From positions 29,556 through 93,555 of the forward strand of contig CALKOT010000004.1 of the NCBI GenBank assembly GCA_938092015.1: a stretch of 64,000 bases of DNA. The letters run 5' to 3'. This document shows positions 8,030 to 16,759 of the stretch, piece by piece. How positions within the stretch are numbered: the stretch's first letter is position 1; each line of letters opens with the position of its first letter. The translations under genes were made by a program, and so were the position numbers. A model generated the notes under the pieces. It saw nothing but the letters and a program-made list of their open reading frames with translations. It did no database searches and was not told where the DNA came from. Origin of the DNA: an uncultured Paracoccaceae bacterium (GTDB lineage: Bacteria > Pseudomonadota > Alphaproteobacteria > Rhodobacterales > Rhodobacteraceae).

Positions 8030-8641
8030 ATGACCATCCATCTTTATAACCACGACCTGCCGGATGGCCTGGATCTTGGCCCTGTTGTGGCGATTGATAG
8101 CGAAACGATGGGCCTGATCCCGCAGCGTGACCGGCTTTGCCTGGTTCAGCTTTCATCCGGTGACGGTGACGCGCATCTGGTGCGTATTCTTGACCAAACC
8201 ACGCCTGCACCGAACCTGACAAAGATGCTGGCCGATCCGAATGTGGAAAAGCTGTTCCATTTTGGCCGTTTTGACATTGCGGTCATGGCCCATCGGTTCG
8301 GCGTCACTGCCCGCCCGGTTTATTGCACCAAGATCGCGTCCAAACTTGTGCGCACCTACACTGACCGTCATGGGCTGAAGAACCTGTGTCAGGAATTGCT
8401 GGGTGTTGATCTGTCAAAACAGCAACAGTCCAGCGATTGGGGCTCACCTGAGCTGAGCAAAGGACAGCAGGAATACGCGGCGTCAGATGTGCTCTACCTC
8501 CACCAGCTGCGGGAAGAAATGAACCGACGTCTGGCGCGTGAAGGGCGAACAGAGATGGCGCAGGCCGCTTTCAATTACCTGCCAGACCGCGCGATGCTGG
8601 ATCTTGCAGGCTGGCCCGAAACCGACATCTTTTCACACTAG
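8030..8641 (+). CDS. rnd: Ribonuclease D (short form)
   Basis: A 3'-5' exoribonuclease of the DEDDy group, acting in tRNA and stable RNA 3' maturation. All catalytic residues are visible: Asp23 and Glu25 (AIDSETMGL), Asp82 (HFGRFD), and Tyr149 and Asp153 (EYAASDVLYL). At 203 residues it is the short alphaproteobacterial form, consisting of the exonuclease domain without the HRDC domains of the longer E. coli enzyme. It is the first gene of a tight + strand run and lies nine bases upstream of kdsD. This rnd-kdsD-lpt arrangement recurs in Rhodobacterales. Confidence 0.92.
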   Translation: MTIHLYNHDLPDGLDLGPVVAIDSETMGLIPQRDRLCLVQLSSGDGDAHLVRILDQTTPAPNLTKMLADPNVEKLFHFGRFDIAVMAHRFGVTARPVYCTKIASKLVRTYTDRHGLKNLCQELLGVDLSKQQQSSDWGSPELSKGQQEYAASDVLYLHQLREEMNRRLAREGRTEMAQAAFNYLPDRAMLDLAGWPETDIFSH

Positions 8642-8650
8642 AGTGGTTCA

Positions 8651-9640
8651 ATGACCCAACAGGACCTCAATCACGACATCATCATCGCCGCTGGCAGGCG
8701 CGTGCTTGAGATTGAAGGCAGTGCGTTGACCGCCTTCGCCAACACATTGGATGCGTCCTTTGCCGCCGCAGTCGATCAGATGATGAACGTCAAAGGCCGC
8801 GTCATTGTCTGCGGCATCGGCAAATCCGGCCATGTCGCGCGCAAGATTGCAGCGACGCTGGCGTCCACCGGCACACCGTCGCAGTTCCTGCACGCCAGCG
8901 AGGCCGCGCATGGTGATCTGGGGATGGTCACGACGGACGACTGCGTTCTGGTGCTATCCAATTCGGGCGAGACGACTGAGCTGAGCGATGTGATCCGCTA
9001 TACCCGCCGGTACCGTATTCCGCTGATTGGGATGGCGAGCCGGACTGACAGCACTTTGCTGAAAGCCTCAGACATCGCGCTGTTATTGCCGCGCGCGCAA
9101 GAGGCGTGCCCAACTGGCCTCGCGCCGACGACATCAACCACATTGACCATGGCGCTGGGTGATGCGTTGGCGGTTGCGATTATGGAACGGCGCGGTTTCA
9201 CCCCCGAAAAATTCCATCAGTTCCATCCCGGCGGCGCATTGGGCGTCCAACTGGTGGCGGTTGGCGAAGTGATGCATCGGGGCAGGGATATGCCAGTCGT
9301 GTCAGCAGATACGTCGATGCGTGAGACGCTGCTTGAGATGACATCAAAAGGCTTTGGCATCGCAGGCGTTATTGATGCAGCCGGGCGGCTTCAGGGCGTC
9401 ATTACCGATGGCGACCTTCGGCGCAATATGGATACGCTGCTAAGCCAAAGCGCAGGGGAAGTCGCCACGAGCGATCCCCTGACGATTGCGCCGGATGCGC
9501 TGGTCTCTGCCGCGCTGGGCATGATGAACAACCCTGACCGGCCTGCAACATGCTTGTTCGTGGTCGACCCGGGTGATGAGGCGGGTGCGCCCGTTGGCGT
9601 TATCCACGTACACGATGCGCTGCGCGCTGGGGTGAAGTAG
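8651..9640 (+). CDS. kdsD: Arabinose-5-phosphate isomerase, KpsF/GutQ family
   Basis: Interconverts ribulose 5-phosphate and arabinose 5-phosphate, the first committed step towards KDO for lipopolysaccharide. The 329-residue protein has an N-terminal SIS sugar-isomerase domain (GRVIVCGIGKSGHVARKIAATLASTG in the sequence, then VLVLSNSGETTEL) and a C-terminal pair of CBS domains (VMHRGRDMPVV, and GVITDGDLRRNMD). EKFHQFHPGGALG between them is typical of the family. Its TAG overlaps the GTG start of lptC by one base. Neighbouring lptC, lptA and lptB fit a lipopolysaccharide synthesis and export operon. Confidence 0.93.
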   Translation: MTQQDLNHDIIIAAGRRVLEIEGSALTAFANTLDASFAAAVDQMMNVKGRVIVCGIGKSGHVARKIAATLASTGTPSQFLHASEAAHGDLGMVTTDDCVLVLSNSGETTELSDVIRYTRRYRIPLIGMASRTDSTLLKASDIALLLPRAQEACPTGLAPTTSTTLTMALGDALAVAIMERRGFTPEKFHQFHPGGALGVQLVAVGEVMHRGRDMPVVSADTSMRETLLEMTSKGFGIAGVIDAAGRLQGVITDGDLRRNMDTLLSQSAGEVATSDPLTIAPDALVSAALGMMNNPDRPATCLFVVDPGDEAGAPVGVIHVHDALRAGVK

Positions 9641-10239
9641 TGGCCAGCCGGGCGCTTGGCGTCCGGGCGGCCAAGATCGGCCTGCCCCTTTTCGCCATTG
9701 GCGTGGTCGCGTCTTTCTTTCTGTTCTCAAACGCCCGCTATGATGATGCTGTTACATTCGACGGCGTCGATCTCAGCGCGTTGGGTGAAGGCCTGAAACT
9801 GACGAACCCCCGGTTTACTGGCGCCACGGCGAAGGATGAGCCCTTTACTGTGACGGCTGAATGGGCGCTGCCTGATGGACCTCGACCTGAGAATGTTGAG
9901 TTGTCGAAAGTTAAGGGTGAGCTGACCCTGATCGATGGGCGTTATGTTGAACTAAGCGCGCTAAGCGGCAACATTCAGCCGCAAGCCAATATTGTCGAAC
10001 TTTCGGGTTCTGTGGCGTTCATCGCTTCTGATGGCCACGAATTGCGCGCCTCTCGCGCCCGCTTAGAGGCTGATGCGAACACTCTGACCGCCGAAGGCCC
10101 GGTTAAAGCATCGGGGCCGATGGGGCGGATTGAAGCTGGATCGCTTAGGGTTGAACGGCGCGGCGAAGACGGTGATTTCATTTGGTTTGAAAACCGCGTT
10201 AAAGTCTTCATCGACAAGCCGAACAAGAAGGCCGACTAG
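9640..10239 (+). CDS. lptC: LPS export system protein LptC
   Basis: A single-pass inner-membrane protein that hands lipopolysaccharide from the LptBFG transporter to LptA. The protein has 199 residues, with one N-terminal membrane helix (about residues 11-29, IGLPLFAIGVVASFFLF) and a periplasmic beta-jellyroll with the usual repeating pattern (DGRYVELSALSGNI, LTAEGPVKASGPMGRIEAGSLRV). The start is a GTG overlapping the kdsD stop codon. lptA follows after 32 bp. The family is poorly conserved, so the identification relies on topology plus position. Confidence 0.88.
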   Translation: MASRALGVRAAKIGLPLFAIGVVASFFLFSNARYDDAVTFDGVDLSALGEGLKLTNPRFTGATAKDEPFTVTAEWALPDGPRPENVELSKVKGELTLIDGRYVELSALSGNIQPQANIVELSGSVAFIASDGHELRASRARLEADANTLTAEGPVKASGPMGRIEAGSLRVERRGEDGDFIWFENRVKVFIDKPNKKAD

Positions 10240-10271
10240 GCGGCCCGAATTTTTGCTGTGTGGAGACGGTA

Positions 10272-10790
10272 ATGAACAATTTTGCCCGCCAGATCTTTAT
10301 CGGCGCTTTTCTTGGCGCTCTTGCGCTGGCTGCGCCCGCCCTTGCCCAATCGAACAGCCCGTTTGGCGGCTTCAAGCACGATGAAACACAGCCAATTGAG
10401 ATCGCGGCTGATGCGCTTGAGGTGCAGGAAGCAAATTCCATCGCGATCTTCCGGGGCGCAGTTGTTGCGGGGCAAGGCACCATGCGCCTGACCGCGAACG
10501 AACTTGAGGTGCTGTATGGTGGCACTGAAACTGGCCAGATCCGCAATCTCAAAGCGCGCGGTGATGTATTCATCGCCAACGGGGCAGAGACGGCGAAGGG
10601 TGAATTTGCCGAGTATGACGTCGAAAACGGAAAAATCGTCATGACCGGCGCGGTGACGCTGACCCAAGGCGGCAATGTTGTGAAGGGCGCCAGCCTGACG
10701 ATTGATCTGAACACCGGGCGCGGCGCTATCGATGGCGGCAGTGGTCGGGTGAAGTCGGTCTTTACCCCGGCGCCAAAGAAATCTGAGTGA
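10272..10790 (+). CDS. lptA: LPS transport periplasmic protein LptA
   Basis: Forms the periplasmic bridge that carries lipopolysaccharide to the outer-membrane LptDE complex. The 172-residue protein opens with a signal peptide ([19 protein letters not shown], cleavage after APALAQ). The OstA/LptA beta-jellyroll follows: [40 protein letters not shown], and [16 protein letters not shown]. The ATG at 10272 was preferred over an upstream GTG at 10260 because it gives a clean signal peptide and has GGAG just upstream. It lies between lptC and lptB. Confidence 0.92.
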   Translation: MNNFARQIFIGAFLGALALAAPALAQSNSPFGGFKHDETQPIEIAADALEVQEANSIAIFRGAVVAGQGTMRLTANELEVLYGGTETGQIRNLKARGDVFIANGAETAKGEFAEYDVENGKIVMTGAVTLTQGGNVVKGASLTIDLNTGRGAIDGGSGRVKSVFTPAPKKSE

Positions 10791-10800
10791 TTTTTCGGTC

Positions 10801-11532
10801 ATGAACGCGTCTAGCGGGCTGCGCGCCCGTGGTCTTGGCAAATCCTATCGTCGTCGCCCCGTAGTGCGTGGCGTGGATTTGGAATTGTACCGGGGCGAGG
10901 CTGTCGGCCTGCTCGGGCCCAACGGTGCGGGTAAAACCACGACGTTTTACATGATCACCGGACTTGTTCAGGCCGATCAGGGCCAGATCGAGATTGACGG
11001 TGAGGATGTCACGGAAGAACCGATGTATCGCCGCGCCCGCCGTGGGTTGGGATATCTGCCGCAGGAAGCGTCTATCTTTCGGGGGCTGACGGTCACGCAG
11101 AACATCATGGCGGTGCTGGAACTGGTCGAATCGGATAAATCCGTCCGATTGACGCGCCTTGAAGAACTTTTGGAAGAATTTTCAGTAACTCACCTGCGTG
11201 ACACGCCCGCCGTCGCCCTGTCGGGTGGGGAACGTCGCCGGGTTGAGATCGCCCGCTGTTTGGCCAGTAATCCTTCGTTTATTTTGCTGGATGAGCCCTT
11301 TGCAGGCGTCGATCCAATCGCCGTAAACGATATTCGCGACCTCGTAAAACACCTTAAAAGTCGAGATATAGGTGTTTTGATAACCGACCATAATGTAAGA
11401 GAAACACTTGAGATCATCGATCGGGCATACATCTTGCATGACGGTCAGGTCTTGATGAGTGGTACGCCGGAAGAGGTTGTCGCAGACGGTAATGTCCGGC
11501 GCGTGTATCTGGGCGAGGGCTTTCGCATCTGA
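10801..11532 (+). CDS. lptB: LPS export ABC transporter ATP-binding protein LptB
   Basis: The cytoplasmic ATPase of the Lpt machine; it powers extraction of lipopolysaccharide from the inner membrane. In 243 residues it shows Walker [10 protein letters not shown] (about residues 39-47), a Q-loop region ([17 protein letters not shown]), the signature LSGGERRR, Walker [14 protein letters not shown] and the switch histidine in [10 protein letters not shown]. These are diagnostic for LptB rather than other ABC ATPases. It starts 10 bp after lptA and is followed 60 bp later by rpoN, the usual gene order in proteobacteria. Confidence 0.95.
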   Translation: MNASSGLRARGLGKSYRRRPVVRGVDLELYRGEAVGLLGPNGAGKTTTFYMITGLVQADQGQIEIDGEDVTEEPMYRRARRGLGYLPQEASIFRGLTVTQNIMAVLELVESDKSVRLTRLEELLEEFSVTHLRDTPAVALSGGERRRVEIARCLASNPSFILLDEPFAGVDPIAVNDIRDLVKHLKSRDIGVLITDHNVRETLEIIDRAYILHDGQVLMSGTPEEVVADGNVRRVYLGEGFRI

Positions 11533-11592
11533 CAGCCAGCGCCCGATGTTTTGAGTAACGCAGCCTAACGTGGGGGCTGGATCGGGTTTTGG

Positions 11593-13065
11593 ATGTCGTT
11601 TTCGCAACGATTGGAACTGAGGCAATCGCAGCAGCTGGTGATGACTCCCCAGCTGCAGCAGGCGATCCGTATGCTTCAGATGTCCGGAACAGACATCGCC
11701 TCTTTTGTCGCCGAGGAAGTTGAGCGCAACCCGGTCTTGGAACTGGAAAACCCAGATCGTGAGACAGCGGCCGCGCCTGTCGAGAAGGCTACGCCAGAGA
11801 TCGACAATGTCGGCGCCGCTGAAGACGCTTTCGATACTGGTAAGGAAAACCTTTATGAAGGTGCAGAAGCCGCGCCTGCGCTGATGGGTGGCGGCGGCGA
11901 AGTGAACTGGTCCGGGACCGGCGCAGGCGGATCATCGGGCGGCGAAGGGTTCGATTTTGAAGACCGCCTGATCGGCGAAGAGACGTTGCGCGACCACATG
12001 CTGGCGCAAATCGCTGTTGTGCCTGCTACGGAACAAGCGCGAGTGCTGGCGAGACTGCTGGTTGATGAGCTGGACGGCGCTGGATATCTACGGACTGATC
12101 TCTGCGCCCTGTCGGATCGGCTTGGCGCAAACCGCGCCCTCGTTGATGATGCTGTCGCCATCTTGCAGTCATGTGAGCCGACGGGCGTCGGCGCCCGCGA
12201 TCTGGCGGAATGCTTGGCGCTGCAACTGAAAGAGCAGAACCGCTATGACCCGGCGATGGAGGCGCTTTTGGCACACCTCGATGACCTCGCCGCCGTCCGC
12301 TTTGAAAAGCTGCAAGAGGCATGCGGCGTCGATCAGGACGACCTGAACGAGATGATAGCAGAGATCAGGGCGCTGGATCCGCGTCCGGGCGCCGTCTTTG
12401 GTGGCGGAGTTGCGCAAACGGTCATCCCGGACGTCTTCGTCAAACAGAATAACCTTGGCGGCTGGTCGGTTGAGGTGAACTCAGATGCCCTTCCCAAAGT
12501 TCTGCTTGATACCCGCTATGCTGCTGAGCTGAATGAGGAAGGGGAAACAGAGGCGATGAGCTTTCTCGCCGAATGCAAGCAGAACGCAACCTGGTTGATC
12601 CGCAGCTTGGATCAGCGGGCCCAAACGATTCTCAAAGTCAGTTCGGAAATCGTCAAAACACAGGCGCTTTTCTTCCACGAAGGCGTCTCTGGGCTGAAGC
12701 CGATGACCCTGAAAATGGTCGCCGATGAGATCGGAATGCACGAATCGACCGTCAGCCGGGTGACCTCAAATAAATATATGGCGACCGAACGGGGCCTGTT
12801 TGAGCTGAAATTTTTCTTCACCCAGGCAATTTCTTCAACCGATGGGGGAGATTCGCATTCGTCCGCTGCTGTGCAGTTGCTGATCAAGACCCTGATAGAG
12901 AACGAAGATTCCAAGAAAACCCTCTCTGACGACAAAATTGTCAAAATGCTCACGTCTGACGGTGTCAATATTGCGCGTCGCACCGTGGCCAAATACCGTG
13001 AAGGAATGAACATCCCATCCTCAGTACAGCGCAGGCGGTTGAAGGCGGCGGCATTGGGCCGCTGA
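11593..13065 (+). CDS. rpoN: RNA polymerase sigma-54 factor
   Basis: Alternative sigma factor that recognises -24/-12 promoters and needs an AAA+ activator. The 490-residue protein has the glutamine-rich region I at its start (LELRQSQQLVMTPQLQQAI), an acidic glycine-rich linker, the core-binding region, a helix-turn-helix (ADEIGMHESTVSRVTSNKY), and the RpoN box ARRTVAKYRE near the C-terminus. Length and all regions are intact. It is followed by hpf and ptsN, the classical rpoN neighbourhood linking nitrogen PTS and ribosome hibernation. The start is the ATG at 11593. Confidence 0.96.
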   Translation: MSFSQRLELRQSQQLVMTPQLQQAIRMLQMSGTDIASFVAEEVERNPVLELENPDRETAAAPVEKATPEIDNVGAAEDAFDTGKENLYEGAEAAPALMGGGGEVNWSGTGAGGSSGGEGFDFEDRLIGEETLRDHMLAQIAVVPATEQARVLARLLVDELDGAGYLRTDLCALSDRLGANRALVDDAVAILQSCEPTGVGARDLAECLALQLKEQNRYDPAMEALLAHLDDLAAVRFEKLQEACGVDQDDLNEMIAEIRALDPRPGAVFGGGVAQTVIPDVFVKQNNLGGWSVEVNSDALPKVLLDTRYAAELNEEGETEAMSFLAECKQNATWLIRSLDQRAQTILKVSSEIVKTQALFFHEGVSGLKPMTLKMVADEIGMHESTVSRVTSNKYMATERGLFELKFFFTQAISSTDGGDSHSSAAVQLLIKTLIENEDSKKTLSDDKIVKMLTSDGVNIARRTVAKYREGMNIPSSVQRRRLKAAALGR

Positions 13066-13197
13066 TCTCATCAACGATGTTCAAATTACGGCGGTTGACT
13101 TGGAAGGGCCGCCCTCTTAGACCCGCGCTCTCCCTTGGAAGGGGATGTATCTGGCGACCCGAAAGGTCGTGTATGGATACAAAGATCGGAGTGACAC

Positions 13198-13764
13198 ATG
13201 CGCATACAAGTCAACGGAAAACACATCGATGTCGGCGAGGCGCTTACCTCGCATGTCGAAACCGAACTGGCCGAAGCTATCGCCAAATATTCAGATCGTC
13301 CCGTCGAAGCGATCGTTACGTTTTCCAAAGATGCGCATGAGTTCAAAACAGATCTGACCGTAAAGGTTAGCGAAGGCCTGACCGCCAAGGCGTCCAGCCG
13401 TGGCAGCGAAATTTACGGCTGCTTCGATAGCGGTGTGGACAAGGTCGAAAAACAGCTGCGCCGCTACAAGCGCCGGCTAAAAAAGCACCGGGGCGATGAT
13501 GCGCCGGCAGAGATCGCCGCCTCTTACGTTCTGGCGGGCGCTCAGGATACTGACGAAAACACCGAAGACCTTGCACCGGTTGTGATCGCCGAGATGAAGA
13601 CCGACCTCAGGTCGTTGTCCGTCGGTGAAGCCGTAATGCAGATGGAGCTTGAGGACGCACAGTTCCTGATGTTCCGAAATGACAGCCATGGCCGTCTGAA
13701 TATCGTGTTCCGGCGCGAAGACGGCAATATTGGCTGGATCGATCCTGAAAACCTCGCCGCGTAA
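13198..13764 (+). CDS. hpf: Ribosome hibernation promoting factor, long form
   Basis: Binds the 30S subunit and promotes 100S ribosome dimers in stationary phase. At 188 residues it is the long form: an N-terminal S30AE domain (MRIQVNGKHIDVGEALTSHV, with positively charged KQLRRYKRRLKKHRG closing the domain) plus a C-terminal dimerisation domain (VGEAVMQMELEDAQFLMFRN, then RLNIVFRREDGNIGWIDPE). A GGAG lies eight bases upstream of the ATG. The 132 bp before it contain a TTGACT box at 13095 that may be part of its own promoter, weakly supported. ptsN follows after 18 bp. Confidence 0.93.
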   Translation: MRIQVNGKHIDVGEALTSHVETELAEAIAKYSDRPVEAIVTFSKDAHEFKTDLTVKVSEGLTAKASSRGSEIYGCFDSGVDKVEKQLRRYKRRLKKHRGDDAPAEIAASYVLAGAQDTDENTEDLAPVVIAEMKTDLRSLSVGEAVMQMELEDAQFLMFRNDSHGRLNIVFRREDGNIGWIDPENLAA

Positions 13765-13782
13765 GTAGTTAGGGGATTCCCG

Positions 13783-14247
13783 ATGGAGCTTAAGGATATT
13801 GTTGAGCCAGAGGCTGTGTTCTCTCGTCTCAACGCCACAAGCAAAAAGCATCTTCTGCAGGAACTGGCGCAGCGCGCCGAGGACATTCTCGGCGTGAAGT
13901 CACGTGTTGCGTTTGAAGCGATGCTGGAACGGGAACGCCTTGGCGCGACTGGCATGGGGAATGGCGTTGCTATTCCGCATGCCCGAATTGCGGGCCTGAA
14001 GGGAATTACAGGAATCTTTGCAGCGCTTCAGAAGCCGATTGAGTTTGAAGCGGTGGATGATGAGCCTGTGGATTTGGTGTTTGCGCTGCTGGCGCCAGAG
14101 GATGCCGGCGCCGACCATCTCAGGGCGCTGGCCCGGGTGTCGCGCCGCATGCGGGATGCATCGGTATGCGCCAAGCTGCGTTCGGCCGATCATGCCTCAG
14201 CTATCTATGCGGTTCTGACCGAAGGTTTGGAAACGCGCGCGGCGTAA
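13783..14247 (+). CDS. ptsN: Nitrogen regulatory PTS IIA component PtsN
   Basis: EIIA-Ntr, the terminal phosphate acceptor of the regulatory nitrogen phosphotransferase system, which controls potassium, carbon and nitrogen physiology by protein-protein contact. The 154-residue protein carries the phosphorylatable histidine His66 in GNGVAIPHARI, preceded by MLERERLGATGMG as in other family members. It has no attached IIB or HPr domain. Position directly downstream of rpoN and hpf is the standard arrangement. The following MttB homologue is 33 bp away on the same strand but belongs to an unrelated family. Confidence 0.95.
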   Translation: MELKDIVEPEAVFSRLNATSKKHLLQELAQRAEDILGVKSRVAFEAMLERERLGATGMGNGVAIPHARIAGLKGITGIFAALQKPIEFEAVDDEPVDLVFALLAPEDAGADHLRALARVSRRMRDASVCAKLRSADHASAIYAVLTEGLETRAA

Positions 14248-14280
14248 TTGGCCCTCTGAAAAGTCGCGATTTTGCCAGAC

Positions 14281-15837
14281 ATGGTCGGCGCTGAACTTAA
14301 ACTCAGCGCCATGCTAGATCGTCCCCGTCGCCGCAGAAAAGCGCCCGAAACGCCCAAACGTGTCCGCACTCGCGATTATCGCCAGCTGCGCCACCCTTTC
14401 ACGCCCCAGCCTGTTTTTAGCGAAGATCGCGTCGCCTCGATGCACGATACGGCCTTGCGTGTGCTGGAAGAGCTTGGCGTCAAAGTCCTGCTGCCCGAAG
14501 CGCGTGAGATTTTCGCCAGAGCGGGCGCGACTGTTGATGATGAAATGATGGTGAAGATTGGCCGCGATGTGGTCGAAGAGGCCATTCGCACCGCCCCGTC
14601 ATCCTTTCATTTTCAGGCCCCTAACAAAGAACGCAGTCAGCAGTGGGAGCATAGCGCCTTGATGATGGCGCCTGGCGCAGGCTGCCCGAATGTCACCGAT
14701 CTTGAACGAGGCCGCCGCGCCGGATCACTGAACAACTATATCGAAACGCTCAAACTGCAGCAGAGCTTTGATGCTATTCATCAGCTGGGCCCTTCGGCTG
14801 AACCGCAGGATATCCCTATCCATTTGCGCCATTATGAGCAGATGAAGCAGCAGCTGATCCTGTGCGACAAGCCGCTATTCATGTACTCGCGCGGCACAAA
14901 GCAAGTCGAACAACAGATCGAGATGATTAAGATTGCGCGGCAATGGGATGATGCAGCGTTTGAGGCGGATGTGAAGGTGATGACAATCATCAACACCAAC
15001 TCTCCCCGTATGATCGACAATCCGATGGCGCAGGGGATCATCGATTTTGCCCGGGCCAATCAGTTGTCAATCATCACGCCGTTTTGCCTGGCGGGCGCAA
15101 TGGCGCCAATCACCGTAACCGGTGCGCTGGTCTTGCAGCATGCAGAGGCGCTCGCCGCCATCACGTTGGGCCAACTGGCCCGGCAGGGGGCGCCGATGGC
15201 CTATGGTGGGTTTGCGTCCAACGTTGATATGAAATCAGGCTCGCCCGCCTTTGGTACGCCAGAACATGTACAGGCCTGCCTTGGCTCAGGCCAGCTGGCG
15301 CGGCACATCAATCTGCCCTGGCGGTCAGCCAGCGGATCAGCCGGGCAGGTGGCGGATGCGCAAAGCGTTCAGGAAAATGCATTGGCCTTGTGGGGCGCTT
15401 TCATGGCTGGCGCGACGCTGTGCGTTCATTCTGCAGGGTGGTTGGAAGGTGGTCTGACGTTCGGCTACGAGAAGTTCATCATCGACATGGAGGCGGTGAA
15501 TACCCTGGCTGAGCTTTGCAATCCGATCGCGGCCGACGACGATGACATGGCTTTCCGCGCGATTGCTGACGTTCAGCCGGGCGGGCATTTCTTTGCGACC
15601 GAACATACGATGGAACGCTATCAAACCGCGTTTTACCCACCCGTGGTCGCCGATCTGACCAATATCGGCCAGTGGGAGGACGCAGGCGCGCCCACAACGG
15701 CTGAGAACGCGACCAAGGTCTGGAAAGAGGTGCTGGCGGAGTTTACCCCGCCAGCGGCCTGTGAGGGCGTTGAGGACGCTCTGGCGCCGTATATCGAAGC
15801 TGGGATCAAGGCAGGCGGCGCCCCGCCGATTGACTGA
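14281..15837 (+). CDS. MttB-family methyltransferase without pyrrolysine
   Basis: A 518-residue member of the trimethylamine:corrinoid methyltransferase superfamily. Pyrrolysine-type MttB needs an in-frame UAG; no in-frame stop occurs here, so this is a non-Pyl homologue. Known non-Pyl members demethylate quaternary amines such as glycine betaine to a corrinoid protein, and the group is expanded in Roseobacters. Recognisable TIM-barrel segments are VKVMTIINTNSPRMIDNPM, ITPFCLAGAMAPITVTGAL, APMAYGGFASNVDMKSG and LAELCNPIAADDDDMAFRAI. The ATG at 14281 was taken; a TTG at 14272 and an ATG at 14311 are alternatives. No corrinoid protein or methyltransferase partner lies nearby, so the substrate is unknown. 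Confidence 0.85.
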   Translation: MVGAELKLSAMLDRPRRRRKAPETPKRVRTRDYRQLRHPFTPQPVFSEDRVASMHDTALRVLEELGVKVLLPEAREIFARAGATVDDEMMVKIGRDVVEEAIRTAPSSFHFQAPNKERSQQWEHSALMMAPGAGCPNVTDLERGRRAGSLNNYIETLKLQQSFDAIHQLGPSAEPQDIPIHLRHYEQMKQQLILCDKPLFMYSRGTKQVEQQIEMIKIARQWDDAAFEADVKVMTIINTNSPRMIDNPMAQGIIDFARANQLSIITPFCLAGAMAPITVTGALVLQHAEALAAITLGQLARQGAPMAYGGFASNVDMKSGSPAFGTPEHVQACLGSGQLARHINLPWRSASGSAGQVADAQSVQENALALWGAFMAGATLCVHSAGWLEGGLTFGYEKFIIDMEAVNTLAELCNPIAADDDDMAFRAIADVQPGGHFFATEHTMERYQTAFYPPVVADLTNIGQWEDAGAPTTAENATKVWKEVLAEFTPPAACEGVEDALAPYIEAGIKAGGAPPID

Positions 15838-15839
15838 TA

Positions 15840-16214
15840 TTAGTTGAGCGCCGTTTCGGGCCTGGTCAGGTTCGGCCGCAATCTCTTGTCGCCTAGCAGC
15901 AACCGCCCGCCATCCCCATCCGCCTTTCTGATCTGTACCAGTAGATATGCTGCGAAGAATAGCATACCGCCGATCAACGCTATGGCGGCCAACGCCACGC
16001 CTTTGCCGGAAAATTCATGCCGCCACGCGATCCAGAGGGCGGGCATGAAAAGATACATGCCAAAGTCTAGGTTGAATTGTCCCGACCAGTTCAGATCAAA
16101 GATATCGCTGAGATACGGTGTGAACAGATCAAAGCCGTCGTTGGCGACTACTATGATGGTGTAAATCACGATCATTGTAAGCAATGTCGCGGATATCGAT
16201 TTGAGAGCGGTCAT
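15840..16214 (-). CDS. Small integral membrane protein
   Basis: A 124-residue protein of unknown function with three predicted membrane segments: TLLTMIVIYTIIVVA, a central MYLFMPALWIAW, and VALAAIALIGGMLFFAAYLLV, followed by a basic cytoplasmic tail. Its shape (short N-terminal helix, GFDLFTPYLSDIF loop) recalls DUF2834-type proteins, but I do not claim the family. The ATG at 16214 starts two bases after the stop of the preceding membrane gene, so the two form a translationally linked pair. The pair is divergent from an MmyB-type regulator, which may control it. Confidence 0.7.
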   Translation of the reverse strand: MTALKSISATLLTMIVIYTIIVVANDGFDLFTPYLSDIFDLNWSGQFNLDFGMYLFMPALWIAWRHEFSGKGVALAAIALIGGMLFFAAYLLVQIRKADGDGGRLLLGDKRLRPNLTRPETALN

Positions 16215-16215
16215 T

Positions 16216-16650
16216 TTATGCAGCCTCCGTCTGCGCGGTTTCTGGTCGCCACATAGGGCCAACGGCGATCAGCAGGATGGCGACGTTAAAAAAGGCTTTG
16301 GTCCAGGCGCCCGATGCAATTGACCCGGCGCTGTCGACGATGAACCACACCAGTGCGCCGGTCACGACAGCTTTGCGAATGGCCTCAGGCGCCGCATTGT
16401 AGGCGGCGCCAGACAAGATCCAGATCATGACGCCCCAGCCCATCAGAAATCCGCCTGTGAGGGCTGACAGGAAGCGTGTTGTAGGGGCGTCGAAGCTTTG
16501 TGCGCCGTCAATCGGCCAGTTGAGCAGATCAAGCGACAGGCGGGCTGGACCCGCAGTTTCGACCATCGTGCTGAAAAAGAAGATCGGGCCGAAACTGGCA
16601 ATGACGAACGCCGTCACTTTCAGCCAGGATTTGTGGGATATATTCGCCAA
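16216..16650 (-). CDS. Four-helix membrane protein of unknown function
   Basis: A 144-residue protein with about four hydrophobic segments: LKVTAFVIASFGPIFFFS, FLSALTGGFLMGWGVMIWIL, AVVTGALVWFIVDSAGSIA, and FFNVAILLIAVGPMW. I do not recognise a characterised family. It is the first gene of a two-gene - strand unit with the small membrane protein downstream, separated by one base. Its start lies 60 bp from a 15-bp palindrome at 16710-16724 shared with the divergent regulator gene, so joint repression is a reasonable inference. Confidence 0.7.
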   Translation of the reverse strand: MANISHKSWLKVTAFVIASFGPIFFFSTMVETAGPARLSLDLLNWPIDGAQSFDAPTTRFLSALTGGFLMGWGVMIWILSGAAYNAAPEAIRKAVVTGALVWFIVDSAGSIASGAWTKAFFNVAILLIAVGPMWRPETAQTEAA

Positions 16651-16709
16651 TGTTCTGTTCCTTCCGTTTCACATCCGACAGATTAAGAAAGGCAGGGTAG
16701 GCAAAACAA

Positions 16710-16724
16710 TTACCTCAGAGGTAA
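16710..16724. promoter_or_regulatory. 15-bp palindromic operator candidate
   Basis: TTACCTCAGAGGTAA is a perfect inverted repeat with 7-bp arms around a central A. It lies in the 109-bp gap between the - strand membrane gene pair and the + strand MmyB-type regulator. Position and symmetry fit autoregulation plus control of the divergent pair. Confidence 0.6.
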
Positions 16725-16759
16725 CTGACGGCGGCTATTTTAGTCCCTATGTTGTCTGC

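Noticed and set aside
7802..8053. 83-aa open frame on the - strand between the monooxygenase and rnd genes
   Set aside because: It overlaps the rnd start, has no ribosome binding site or recognisable protein features, and sits in an AT-rich regulatory gap.
14281..15837. Pyrrolysine-containing trimethylamine methyltransferase
   Set aside because: There is no in-frame TAG in the gene, so the protein cannot be a Pyl enzyme.
16427..16759. N-terminal extension of the XRE regulator gene upstream of the helix-turn-helix
   Set aside because: This part overlaps the opposite membrane protein gene and the operator palindrome, and its sequence is unlike regulators of the family.
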